A stretch of DNA of 55,278 nucleotides from Coriobacteriia bacterium (lineage in GTDB: Bacteria; Actinomycetota; Coriobacteriia; Anaerosomatales; SLCP01): positions 1 to 55,278 of the forward strand of contig JAUVXE010000013.1 in NCBI GenBank assembly GCA_030603745.1, in the 5' to 3' direction. The translations under genes and the position numbers were made by a program. The notes beneath the pieces are model-generated. The model made no database searches. It was given only the letters and a program-made list of their open reading frames with translations, and was not told where the DNA came from. Below, one piece after another: positions 27,181 through 34,697 of this stretch (position 1 is its first letter; each line of letters begins with the position of its first letter).

Positions 27181-28300
27181 GGCGAGCTACCAGGGAGTAA
27201 GCCGCCTGCCCCAGGGCGTGCTCCCTTGCGAGCCAGTCATCCATGTCCGTCGAGGCCACTGCCCGCTCTTCATCGTAGACGCCGATGTAGTAGGCAAGCG
27301 TCGTTTTGGCCTGTTCATGCCCGAGGACGTCTTGCATGAATGCCGCACTGCGACCCTGGCGAGCTAGGGCGCTGGCGTAGGTCCGACGAAGGTCGTGCAT
27401 CGTCAGATCAGGGCGAAGACCGGCTGCCTCGACTGACGGCTTCCAGATCCGGGAGCGGAAGTTGTTGACGTTGACCGGACGACCAGTCGGAGACGGGAAC
27501 AGCAGATCCAGTTCGCTCGGTGGAGCCGTCTCCATGTGTTGGCGAAGCGTCTCGACGGTCGTGTTCGGCATGGGTATCACCCTGCGTGCCCGGCGGGTCT
27601 TCAATGGCGCCAGTTCATGACCGACGAGTTGATGGGTCACATGCAATAACCCAGCTGCGAGATCCGCATTGGAACGTACAAGCCCAAAGGTTTCTGAGCG
27701 TCGAAGTCCGCAGGTGGCCATGACGGTCAGAGCAGGGCGCCAGTAGGGGGGAGTGGCGGCGATCAATGCCCGTATATCGGCAGGAGATAGCGGACGGATA
27801 CGACGCTCGGGCTGCCGTGGCAGGTTGGTCACCGGTGTGGCCATCGGGGCCTGCGTGCTGTAGCCCATTGACTCTGCGAACCTAAAGATCTGCGACAGCC
27901 TGACCACGACCTTGCGCACATAGTTGTCGCTCAGCCCCTTGGATGAGACCCAACTGACGAAACGGTATACGTCCGGCTTCGTCACGGACGAGACCGCCAC
28001 ATTGCCGAAGTGCTCACGGATGTAGCGAGCCTGATACCCGTAGTCTGCACGGGTGCTTGGGCGCAGGTTCACCGTCTGCAGAGCGAGCCATTCATCGACG
28101 AGCGACGAGAAGGCTATGTCTTTGTGCTCTACGGGCGTGATCCCGAGACGGATCCGCCGATCTGCCTCCGCGTAAGCCAGTTTGGCGTCGGCCTCAGTCT
28201 TGAACGTACCGACCCATTCAGAACGCTTGAGGTGGCGGTTGTATACGTTGACGGCGAACCGGAGCTCGCCTTTGCTGGTCTTGTACTTCTTGATGGACAT
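27164..28300 (-). CDS. Tyrosine recombinase / integrase (element integrase)
   Basis: 378 residues from an ATG with GAGGAG upstream. An N-terminal AP2-like/arm-binding segment ('YKTSKGELRFAVNVYNRHLKRSEWVGTF') is followed by a SAM-like core-binding domain and a catalytic domain. Catalytic residues are visible in 'TCGLRRSE' (Arg), 'HDLRRTYASA' (His..Arg) and 'GHEQAKTTLAYY' (His..Tyr). It is transcribed toward the tRNA-Asp and most likely integrates this element there. Four 10-bp repeats lie immediately upstream. Confidence 0.93.
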   Translation of the reverse strand: MSIKKYKTSKGELRFAVNVYNRHLKRSEWVGTFKTEADAKLAYAEADRRIRLGITPVEHKDIAFSSLVDEWLALQTVNLRPSTRADYGYQARYIREHFGNVAVSSVTKPDVYRFVSWVSSKGLSDNYVRKVVVRLSQIFRFAESMGYSTQAPMATPVTNLPRQPERRIRPLSPADIRALIAATPPYWRPALTVMATCGLRRSETFGLVRSNADLAAGLLHVTHQLVGHELAPLKTRRARRVIPMPNTTVETLRQHMETAPPSELDLLFPSPTGRPVNVNNFRSRIWKPSVEAAGLRPDLTMHDLRRTYASALARQGRSAAFMQDVLGHEQAKTTLAYYIGVYDEERAVASTDMDDWLAREHALGQAAYSLVARPRRNT

Positions 28301-28326
28301 GGTCTTCTCCTCGGAGGTCGATAGGG

Positions 28327-28366
28327 CAAAGTGGGCGAAAGTAGGACAAAGTGCCACAAGGTGTGA
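28327..28366. repeat. Four tandem 10-bp repeats upstream of the integrase
   Basis: CAAAGTGGGC, GAAAGTAGGA, CAAAGTGCCA and CAAGGTGTGA follow each other without gaps, so the CAAAGTG core repeats at exactly one helical turn. They end 27 nt upstream of the integrase start codon. They may bind an excisionase or repressor. Confidence 0.65.
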
Positions 28367-28479
28367 TGATGTGCCGCATTTCCGCAGGTAAATGGGCAAA
28401 AAAGATCGTTCAGAGCGGATCCGTAAACTGCGATCCGGAGTACTATTAAGAGAGAGACAAACACTACCGAGGACAGCTG

Positions 28480-28776
28480 ATGGCACCGAGAACACCAAGA
28501 ACCAAGCAGTCGATACTCAAGCGGGATGCGGCCGGAAACGTCGTCTACGACGAGTCGGGGCGACCCGTAGTCGAGCGCCGCGTCACCGCGTCGAGAGCGC
28601 GTTTCAGGAGCACCAAGCCCTCCTCTAGCGGTCAGTGCGTCAGCCGTGTGATGACTGATGAGGAACGCGAACGCTATGGGTTGCCGGCCGCGTCGCTCAG
28701 TGCCGATGAACGCGAGCGTGTCGGGCGTGCTGCCTTGTCAATGACTGCAGATGAGCGGAGGCTCCACGGCTACTAG
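28480..28776 (+). CDS. Small hypothetical protein of the element
   Basis: 98 residues. The N-terminal half is basic. The C-terminal half holds three degenerate units of about 14 residues: 'MTDEERERYGLPAA', 'LSADERERVGRAA' and 'MTADERRLHGY'. No family is recognised. Divergent from the integrase, with a possible promoter TACTAT just upstream. The repeated acidic-basic helix could be a DNA-binding or oligomerisation motif, which is a guess. Confidence 0.55.
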   Translation: MAPRTPRTKQSILKRDAAGNVVYDESGRPVVERRVTASRARFRSTKPSSSGQCVSRVMTDEERERYGLPAASLSADERERVGRAALSMTADERRLHGY

Positions 28777-29512
28777 GACAAGAGCGCGACAACCTTCCCG
28801 GGCATCACATGGGGCGGACGACCACAGAAGGCGGTCGTCGAAGGCGCCCCGCGAGTACCGGCTCGCGAATGAAGTCCTCCCACGAGGAGCATGGAGCGGC
28901 ACCACCCCACAAGCCGTTGAGGAACTCGTTTGGTTCGGCCGTCCCTGGGGGTTCCCAGGGTTCGACCGGTGGAAGGCACTAGGTGCTCTCCCCGGGAAGA
29001 GGGCCATCGCTTGCGTATGCATTTACATACGACCAACGACTGCCATGCTACAGTCCCGAGCGCACCTTACCCAGATCAACACCCCCACCGGGGTACCGCC
29101 GTCGCAGTTGCCGAGAGGCAAGCGGACATCGACCAAGGTATCAAGCTGCACCTGGGGCCGCTGACTCTCACACGAGTTTGGAGGTCGATGTCTTTCCGAG
29201 ACAGGGCGGGTGTGTGTCCATAAGCACGAGAACGCCGTCAATGTAACAGCGTGAGGTTCGTCTTACGAGGTGGACGCACACCTTCACGTGTCGACGATCC
29301 TCCGGGAGCGGAGACAGCGAGCGCAGCGAGCCCGTTCGGTTTGCAACAGCACGAGCGAGGCGACCTCTGCTAGAGGCGAGCAGGCCGTAAGAAAGTGAGT
29401 GGTCATCAGCACGACTGCTGAGTGATGCGCACTTCCCACTGACGGCAACCACGGGCTTAGCAAACGAGCGACTGAGCAACACGAGACCATTCAGTAAGAA
29501 GGGAGTCATCTC
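28777..29512. other. Gene-free stretch of the element
   Basis: About 735 bases where I support no gene; the open frames there have biased, low-plausibility sequence. It contains an inverted repeat CGTATG/CATACG (29014-29031) and a tract with the mirrored motif GAGCGCAGCGAGC (around 29320). It could hold regulatory sites, an origin of replication or transfer, or an RNA. Confidence 0.4.
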
Positions 29513-29680
29513 ATGGACCAGCAGACCGACTACGAAGATCTTGACGGACTCGATCGGGCAGCCATCGATCTCGCCGACGCCTTCATCGGTGTCTCATTCG
29601 GGAGGCTGATCTCATTGATCGGCCTCGCCAGCATGCTGCTGACGGGTGTCGGCTACCTCGCGGTTGCCTATTTCAAGTAG
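29513..29680 (+). CDS. 55-residue single-span membrane protein
   Basis: ATG preceded by AAGGGAG. The acidic N-terminus ('MDQQTDYEDLDGLDRAAIDL') precedes one strong hydrophobic segment ('LISLIGLASMLLTGVGYLAVAYF') at residues 32-54 and a terminal Lys. Topology and small size resemble holin-like or toxin-type membrane peptides, but no family is recognised. Confidence 0.55.
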   Translation: MDQQTDYEDLDGLDRAAIDLADAFIGVSFGRLISLIGLASMLLTGVGYLAVAYFK

Positions 29681-29761
29681 CTGGAGGACTGCTCTTGTGC
29701 CCTTTAGCAGACGCTACCGGAACGAACTACACATATGCGACATCAGGCGCTTGGAGCCCAT

Positions 29762-30442
29762 ATGCCTAAGACCGCACAAGGATCGAGAGCATCAGCCCTG
29801 AACCGGCTGTCCCACGGCTGCAACGTCGAGGGAGTCCTTCCCTGCAAACAGGAGAACTGCGTTTGGGCCGAGGGCTGCCGGCTGGATCCGTACACACGAG
29901 AGAACGGATGGCCATTATACGGAGACCCATGCCACCTAGAGCAGCGTGAACTGGATGCTTACATCCTTTGGGCACGGCGCTTGTACGCCTACGCAAAGCA
30001 GTGGCTCACCGACGAAGAGTTTGAGGACCTCATCCACCGACTCGGCCTGTTGCGTCTACGCTCACGGCGCGTTGTTCAGCGGTTGAACCATGAGGGCCTA
30101 GTCCACTACATCGAGCTCTCGAACGGCCAGAAGCTGCACCGGGAGCCGATCGCTTCAAGACGCTACCTAGCGAGCGTGAACCACCAGAGAGACAAGATCA
30201 TGGAGCGACTCGCCGAAGAGCCCTCGACGAAGGCCGAGAAGGCTCGCAGGGCGAAGATGAAGCGCATACGAGACCGTGAGGCGCGAGACCAGGAGATCGC
30301 ACTGCTGATGATCCGACACCGCTACTTTCGGCCATACGAGGGCGAAGAGCGGCTGGATCTCAGCAAAGCCCCCGAATGGATACTTCGCATGGTTGACGAG
30401 AAGTTTGCATCAACCCGTGGCGACCACAACCGAGACAACTAG
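29762..30442 (+). CDS. Hypothetical protein with Cys cluster and HTH-like region
   Basis: 226 residues; GGAG lies upstream of the ATG at 29762. Cys residues around 'HGCNVEGVLPCKQENCVWAEGC' (about residues 20-41) suggest a zinc site. 'LRLRSRRVVQRLNHEGLVHYIEL' resembles a DNA-binding helix pair, and the C-terminal third is highly charged coiled coil. It somewhat resembles small DNA-binding or terminase-small-subunit-type phage proteins, which I cannot confirm. Confidence 0.6.
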   Translation: MPKTAQGSRASALNRLSHGCNVEGVLPCKQENCVWAEGCRLDPYTRENGWPLYGDPCHLEQRELDAYILWARRLYAYAKQWLTDEEFEDLIHRLGLLRLRSRRVVQRLNHEGLVHYIELSNGQKLHREPIASRRYLASVNHQRDKIMERLAEEPSTKAEKARRAKMKRIRDREARDQEIALLMIRHRYFRPYEGEERLDLSKAPEWILRMVDEKFASTRGDHNRDN

Positions 30443-30564
30443 CCCTGTAAGGCTGCAGAGAAGACGCTTGCAACGAGCACGAGGTGCAGCAGCACCGGGA
30501 GCGCCATCACGACGATGAGCCCCGTGGCGACCATGCCCACGGCGTGAAGCATTCTCTTGATCAT
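30439..30564 (-). CDS. 41-residue single-span membrane protein
   Basis: ATG preceded by a perfect AAAGGAG at 6 nt. Basic start (MIKRM) and a hydrophobic segment through residues 12-40. Its stop codon overlaps that of the + strand gene ending at 30442. It follows the J-like gene in the same direction behind a hairpin (30580-30611). Function unknown. Confidence 0.55.
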   Translation of the reverse strand: MIKRMLHAVGMVATGLIVVMALPVLLHLVLVASVFSAALQG

Positions 30565-30579
30565 GGTTACTCCTTTCGT

Positions 30580-30611
30580 GGGAGGGACCGCCCCAGTGAA
30601 CGGCCCCTCCC
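30580..30611 (-). promoter_or_regulatory. Leader hairpin upstream of the 41-residue gene
   Basis: GGGAGG...CCTCCC with an inner CCG/CGG pairing encloses a short loop. It ends 16 nt upstream of the start codon. Could attenuate or protect the transcript. Confidence 0.45.
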
Positions 30612-30624
30612 GACAGGAACTTGG

Positions 30625-31050
30625 CTACTTGTCGAAACGCTGGAGTGCCTGAGCGGCCGCAACCTGGACTTTGCGTGATGCCGCCCCGGCAGCGTCAGCC
30701 GCCTTGGCAGACAGCCCGCTGGCGAACACCGTGGTCCGAAGCGTCAAGTGCCACGCCTCGGATGCCAGCTCCTTGGCGTCGACCTCGGGGACGAGCTCCT
30801 TGACTTGACCGGCCACCTCGATCGCCCTGTCCTTGACGAGCACCATCTTGTCGGTGGCTGCGACCCCGATGCGTGCTGCATCGTAGGCACGGCGGAGTGG
30901 CGGGTCCGTAAGAACGGCCAGTGCAACATGAAGGTCGGACGTCTTTGCGCGACGGGCACGCCGGGCACTGAGAACCTCAGCAAATGCGGCTTCGATCTCG
31001 TCCGTTGTGGCCTTGGGATCGACACCCAAAGCCGTGTAGTGATCCTGCAT
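30625..31050 (-). CDS. J-domain-like protein lacking the HPD motif
   Basis: 141 residues. The first 60 have a J-domain pattern: 'DHYTALGVDPKATTDEIEAAFAEVL', then 'LHVALAVLTDPPLRRAYD', which normally binds Hsp70. The HPD tripeptide that stimulates DnaK should lie between the helices and is absent, so it cannot be a standard co-chaperone. The C-terminal ~80 residues form an alanine-rich helix of unknown role. It lies 110 nt downstream of radC, separated by a terminator-like hairpin (31097-31128). Confidence 0.7.
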   Translation of the reverse strand: MQDHYTALGVDPKATTDEIEAAFAEVLSARRARRAKTSDLHVALAVLTDPPLRRAYDAARIGVAATDKMVLVKDRAIEVAGQVKELVPEVDAKELASEAWHLTLRTTVFASGLSAKAADAAGAASRKVQVAAAQALQRFDK

Positions 31051-31096
31051 GACTACCTCCTCTTTTCCGGCTTCGGTTCTATGACCGAAACAACAA

Positions 31097-31128
31097 AGGC
31101 GATCCGCCCCCTTATGGACGAACCGCCT
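31097..31128 (-). terminator. Hairpin between radC and J-like gene
   Basis: On the minus strand AGGCGGTTCG and CGGATCGCCT pair (two G-U pairs) and TTTGTTGTTT follows, as in an intrinsic terminator. It may end the radC transcript or attenuate the downstream gene. Confidence 0.6.
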
Positions 31129-31160
31129 ACCTACAACACGTTGAACTCGAAGCGCACGAA

Positions 31161-31781
31161 CTACATGAGCCCCAGGTCTCTGAGCGAAGAGTGCTCGTTG
31201 TGGCCTAGCACTACGTGATCGAGAAGCTCCACTCCGAGCACGTCCCCCGCCTTAACGAGTCGCCGAGTGAGCTGAATGTCGGCGCCAGACGGCTGACTGC
31301 AGCCTGAGGGGTGTTGGTGACATGCAATAACGCTGGCCGCCCCGATCTGGAGGACCTCTCGATACAAAATGGACGGGCTGACGATCGAGGCGTTCAGGGA
31401 TCCGCTGGAGATCGGGATCACCCGGAGCAACATGTTCTTCGTGTTCAGTGCGAGTGCCCAGAAACGCTCCTGATCGATGCCGACGCAGAGCGGCCGCATG
31501 ATCTCGGCGACGTCGTCAGGCGTGCTGATGACCCGCCCACGACGTGCAGCCCGTGCGTGAAGTGCGCGACGTCCGAGCTCGATCGACGCCTGAATGCGGG
31601 CGAGACGACGATCCCCGACACCGGAACTCTCACGGGCGACCTCAGCGAGGGGTCCGCCGCTCAACCAGCCCTCGTTCATGGTTGCGGCGAGTCGGATGAC
31701 GGCCTCCTCGGACGGCTTCATGCCGAGCACGAGTGCCACTAGCTCGACGGTATCGAGCCCTTCAATGGTGTAGACGGTCAT
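31161..31781 (-). CDS. radC: RadC-family JAB/MPN-domain protein
   Basis: 206 residues from an ATG with AAAGGAG upstream. The C-terminal JAMM domain has 'HQHPSGCSQPSGAD' (H-x-H-P-S-G...D) and 'GVELLDHVVLGHNEHSSLRD', matching RadC; an HhH-like N-terminal domain is reduced ('SSGVGDRRLARIQ'). RadC copies are common in mobile elements and phages, often near anti-restriction genes; their biochemical role remains unclear. It lacks a toprim or any fused domain. Confidence 0.88.
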   Translation of the reverse strand: MTVYTIEGLDTVELVALVLGMKPSEEAVIRLAATMNEGWLSGGPLAEVARESSGVGDRRLARIQASIELGRRALHARAARRGRVISTPDDVAEIMRPLCVGIDQERFWALALNTKNMLLRVIPISSGSLNASIVSPSILYREVLQIGAASVIACHQHPSGCSQPSGADIQLTRRLVKAGDVLGVELLDHVVLGHNEHSSLRDLGLM

Positions 31782-31805
31782 AGCAGCTCCTTTCGGGATG
31801 CAGTG

Positions 31806-31837
31806 GAGCCCGCCCTCCTTCACGGAGAACGGGCCCC
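31806..31837 (-). promoter_or_regulatory. Leader hairpin upstream of radC
   Basis: GAGCCCGCCCTCC (31806-31818) pairs imperfectly with GGAGAACGGGCCCC on the other arm. It ends about 25 nt before the start codon. Confidence 0.4.
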
Positions 31838-31932
31838 CTCTGACTTGGATAGTTGGATACTGGTAAGGCGTTGGCGCGATAGTGCTGCTTGGTGGTCGGC
31901 TTCAACCCTCAAGGACCAACCCCTGTCGTCGG

Positions 31933-32841
31933 CTAAGAACCGCCGATCACATCCGATAGGTCGATGGCCTCACCCCCTCCGTCAAGCGGGGAGAGCAAGT
32001 GCCCGTACACATCGAGCGTTGTCTCAACCGATGCATGACGGGCAAAGCGGCTTACCACCAGAGGGTGAGCTCCCTGGGCGATGACGGCTGCGATCGCCGA
32101 GTGCCGGAGTTGGTGAAAGGTGCAGGGCTCGATGCCTGCCCTGATACACGCATTGCGTAGTTGACGCCCTGGAGCACCGTCGTCGAGGGGTCGGCCGTCT
32201 GATCGACAGAAGACGTAGCCGTGCTCTGGATCGAAGCAGCGCTCACGTCTGGCCTGTAGCAGCGGCACGAGTGCTTCTGCCATGACCACCGAGGCACGAG
32301 ACGCCGGCGTCTTAACCGTGTACTCGACTCCGGCCCGCATGGAACGAACGAAGGCGATCTGCCTGCGCTCGAACGAGACCTCAGGCCAGCGGAGCGCCAG
32401 GATCTCGCCCTTGCGCCCGGCACTGTAAATGGGAAGCGCCAGTAAGCACTTCCACGCGTCCGGTGTTGCACTCAAGATGGCGGATAGCTCGCTTGGCCGA
32501 AGGAAACACTGCTCTCGGCGTTGCTGACGTGGGGGCGCTGCCTTGGCTGCCGGGTTGGACTCAAGGAGCCCCACGGTCACGGCACTTCTGAGCACGGACC
32601 GCAAGACCACCAACTGGTTCAGCACGCTTCGTGGGGCGAAGCCCTTTCCCACCTGATGGGCAAGGAACCTCTGGACGTCAGCGACCGAGATCTCGCACAA
32701 CGGCGTCTCGCCGAAGCACGGGACTATGTGCAGCCGAAGCAGCGAGGAGTACTCGGCCATAGCGGTCGGTTTGTAGCGGACCGGCGCTACTTCGACCAAC
32801 CAGTGCTCGACGTAGCCGCCGAACGAGACGTACGCATCCAT
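31933..32841 (-). CDS. Second tyrosine recombinase
   Basis: 302 residues from the ATG at 32841, chosen for GGAGG 8 nt upstream over an in-frame ATG eight codons earlier. SAM-like core domain, then catalytic residues: Arg in 'YSAGRKGEI', His/Arg in 'FHQLRHSA', and His/Tyr in 'FARHASVETTLDVYGH'. It is not next to a tRNA or visible att repeat, so it may belong to an older or nested element, or perform a different step such as resolving dimers. Confidence 0.88.
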   Translation of the reverse strand: MDAYVSFGGYVEHWLVEVAPVRYKPTAMAEYSSLLRLHIVPCFGETPLCEISVADVQRFLAHQVGKGFAPRSVLNQLVVLRSVLRSAVTVGLLESNPAAKAAPPRQQRREQCFLRPSELSAILSATPDAWKCLLALPIYSAGRKGEILALRWPEVSFERRQIAFVRSMRAGVEYTVKTPASRASVVMAEALVPLLQARRERCFDPEHGYVFCRSDGRPLDDGAPGRQLRNACIRAGIEPCTFHQLRHSAIAAVIAQGAHPLVVSRFARHASVETTLDVYGHLLSPLDGGGEAIDLSDVIGGS

Positions 32842-32958
32842 CAACACCACCTCCAATATCGACAACGGCCGCCACGGGATGTGACGGCCTGATGGATGAC
32901 TCCTGTGTCAGTGCGGACTGGTACGCTTGCTGGAACAAGAAGCGACCAAGGGGGAAGC

Positions 32959-33747
32959 GTGCGCGGCTCAGAACACGTATCAGTGGCGGTACTGACCACC
33001 GGGGGTGCCCTATGGCTCATGAATGGCCAAATGGACGTGTCCGGACCCGCAGTGGCTGCCATGGGGGCAGCAGCGATCGGGGCGCTGGTTCCCGACATAG
33101 ACCACCCCAAGGCGTGGATCTCGAACCGCATCCCGGCCTCATTGTTCGGGCTTGGCGTGACGGTGCTCGCTGCCTACGGGATCATGCGGTGGTCGGCGCA
33201 GGGAGCCTCATCTCAGATGTTCGGGCCGATGTTCGTAGGCTTGGCGGACATGATGGTGCCCTTGCTCAGTTGGGCGTGGCTTGCCGTAGCCGTGGGCTTG
33301 GTGCTGCTTGTTGTCTCGATGATCATTGCCTCGGTAGTGGAGCATCGCGGCGCCACACACTCTTTGGCGGCTGGCGCAGTAGTCACCTGCATCGCTTTGA
33401 TCGCATTCGCTTTCGCAGGTCGGCCAACTATCGGCCTATGGTTCGGATGGGGCTTTCTCACGCATCTGCTGACCGATGCGCTCACCCCAATGGGATGCCC
33501 GGCCCTGCTTTGGCCCTGGCACCCGGGTGGCTCACGCTGGAGTATTCCTAAGCCTGCCATGCGACCGATGACGGTACCTGGTGCGCAACAGAGCGCGACA
33601 CCAAGTACGAACACATCGGTCGGCGCGAACGGTGACGGCGGACTCGCTCAGCCGGTTGAAGATCTTCCACGTCACGTGACAACCGGCCTCGCACAGGACG
33701 TCCTTGCACCGTCCGACTTAGAAGGCGGCAGGCAGGAAGTAAGCTAA
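32959..33747 (+). CDS. YdjM-family (DUF457) membrane-bound metal-dependent-hydrolase-like protein
   Basis: 262 residues from a GTG with AAGGGGGAA upstream. Several membrane segments and the family's metal-type motifs 'DIDHP', 'HRGATHS' and 'LTHLLTDALTPMG' are present. The C-terminal 60 residues are hydrophilic and specific to this protein. The family is linked to SOS-regulated genes and phage-associated functions in Enterobacteria, but the reaction is unknown. Divergent from the second integrase. Confidence 0.8.
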   Translation: MRGSEHVSVAVLTTGGALWLMNGQMDVSGPAVAAMGAAAIGALVPDIDHPKAWISNRIPASLFGLGVTVLAAYGIMRWSAQGASSQMFGPMFVGLADMMVPLLSWAWLAVAVGLVLLVVSMIIASVVEHRGATHSLAAGAVVTCIALIAFAFAGRPTIGLWFGWGFLTHLLTDALTPMGCPALLWPWHPGGSRWSIPKPAMRPMTVPGAQQSATPSTNTSVGANGDGGLAQPVEDLPRHVTTGLAQDVLAPSDLEGGRQEVS

Positions 33748-34184
33748 GCCACCCCGAGGCGTGAGAGCTCCTCGGGAGCGCCGATGGCCTCGATGAACGC
33801 ATCGACATTCATTCCGAGCTCGGCGGCGATGGCATCGGCGGTCCAGAAGGACATGCGCCCCTTGTATGCGACCACGCTCGCGTATCCCGTGCTCTTGTTC
33901 GCCATAGGGCCGACCGCCGTCAGCGGGATGCGATGGCGCCAGAAGACCCGCTTGAACTTCGCTCCGTCGATCAGGACGGTGCCCGCACTCCTCGCTCGGG
34001 GAAGGCTGCCACGACCCTGACGATCAGCGACGTAGCGACGTGACAACTCACTTACGCCGGCCACTTTGACGGGGTCGGCGATGACGGCCGCCAACCACGC
34101 GGCACTCTCGTCAGTCGGGGCAAGGGAGACAAGCATCTCCACGATCTCGTTTGCGGGCAGGGTTCGCACATCAGCTGGTGTCAT
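33744..34184 (-). CDS. Hypothetical protein with HTH-like C-terminus
   Basis: 146 residues; GAGGAGGA lies upstream of the ATG. Residues ~80-140 follow a Cro/C1-like pattern ('HRIPLTAVGPMANKSTGYASVVAYKG' then 'FWTADAIAAELGMNVDAFIEAIG'), suggesting a DNA-binding repressor, while the N-terminal half is an acidic helical domain. A hairpin (34216-34246) precedes it. Its stop overlaps that of the YdjM-like gene by 4 nt. Confidence 0.5.
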   Translation of the reverse strand: MTPADVRTLPANEIVEMLVSLAPTDESAAWLAAVIADPVKVAGVSELSRRYVADRQGRGSLPRARSAGTVLIDGAKFKRVFWRHRIPLTAVGPMANKSTGYASVVAYKGRMSFWTADAIAAELGMNVDAFIEAIGAPEELSRLGVA

Positions 34185-34215
34185 GACTCCTCCTCAAGGG
34201 TCACAGACGCGAAGC

Positions 34216-34246
34216 GGCCCCGGGCTGTTCGATGAAGCCCAGGGCC
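34216..34246 (-). promoter_or_regulatory. Leader hairpin upstream of the HTH-like gene
   Basis: GGCCCCGGGCT and AGCCCAGGGCC pair with one mismatch around a TGTTCGATGA-type loop, about 32 nt before the start codon. Confidence 0.45.
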
Positions 34247-34275
34247 GTCCGCTATTGGCCTTAGAAACAGAACAA

Positions 34276-34300
34276 GCCGCACAGGGCGATCCTGTACGGC
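34276..34300 (-). terminator. Intrinsic terminator after the YraN-like gene
   Basis: On the minus strand GCCGTACAGG and CCTGTGCGGC (one G-U) enclose a short loop and TTGTTCTGTTTC follows, just after the YraN-like stop codon. Confidence 0.65.
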
Positions 34301-34325
34301 CTCGGTGGTGCAGCTAACGCTTGTG

Positions 34326-34697
34326 CTATTGGCTTGTGCTCAACGCGTCGCGATGATGCCGCAGCAGTGCGCGATCATCGCTGATGACGATCAGGTCGAT
34401 CCGGTCATACCTCCACGGAGTGGACTCATCCAAGTCAGCTTGCTCCGAATACGCTTTCGCCAGCTGCTTCACTCGTCGTGCCCTTGCTGGCGTCGGGGTC
34501 CACTGCTCACCCCGCTGGCGGCTCGCCTTCCTCGTCTCGACATCGATGAGTACCAGCGTATCTCCGTCCCATGCGATCACATCGATGACCCCGCTATCGC
34601 AGCGCCATTTTCGCTCGACGACGCAGGTGCCTACGCGCTCCATGTAGGCTGCGGCAGCGTCCTCGCCTCGACTCTTCAACGAACGTGTGTTGCTCAT
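34326..34697 (-). CDS. YraN/UPF0102-like protein with altered catalytic residues
   Basis: 123 residues from the ATG at 34697 (GGGAGG 8 nt upstream). The alignment with YraN-type nucleases is clear in 'GEDAAAAYMERVG', 'VIDVIAWDGDTLVLIDVETRKA'. The usual GEID and EVKTR are GVID and DVETR: the second-metal Glu is Val and the catalytic Lys is Glu. It is therefore unlikely to cut DNA the way canonical members are predicted to. Role unknown; it could be a DNA-binding or decoy version. Confidence 0.8.
   Translation of the reverse strand: MSNTRSLKSRGEDAAAAYMERVGTCVVERKWRCDSGVIDVIAWDGDTLVLIDVETRKASRQRGEQWTPTPARARRVKQLAKAYSEQADLDESTPWRYDRIDLIVISDDRALLRHHRDALSTSQ

Noticed and set aside
28751-29164. 137-codon frame after the 98-residue gene
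   Set aside because: Low-plausibility sequence and start inside the previous gene without an SD.
29310-29335. GAGCGCAGCGAGC motif as a specific regulatory repeat
   Set aside because: Mirror-like GCGAGCGCAGCGAGC tracts are common in many GC-rich genomes; noted but not called.
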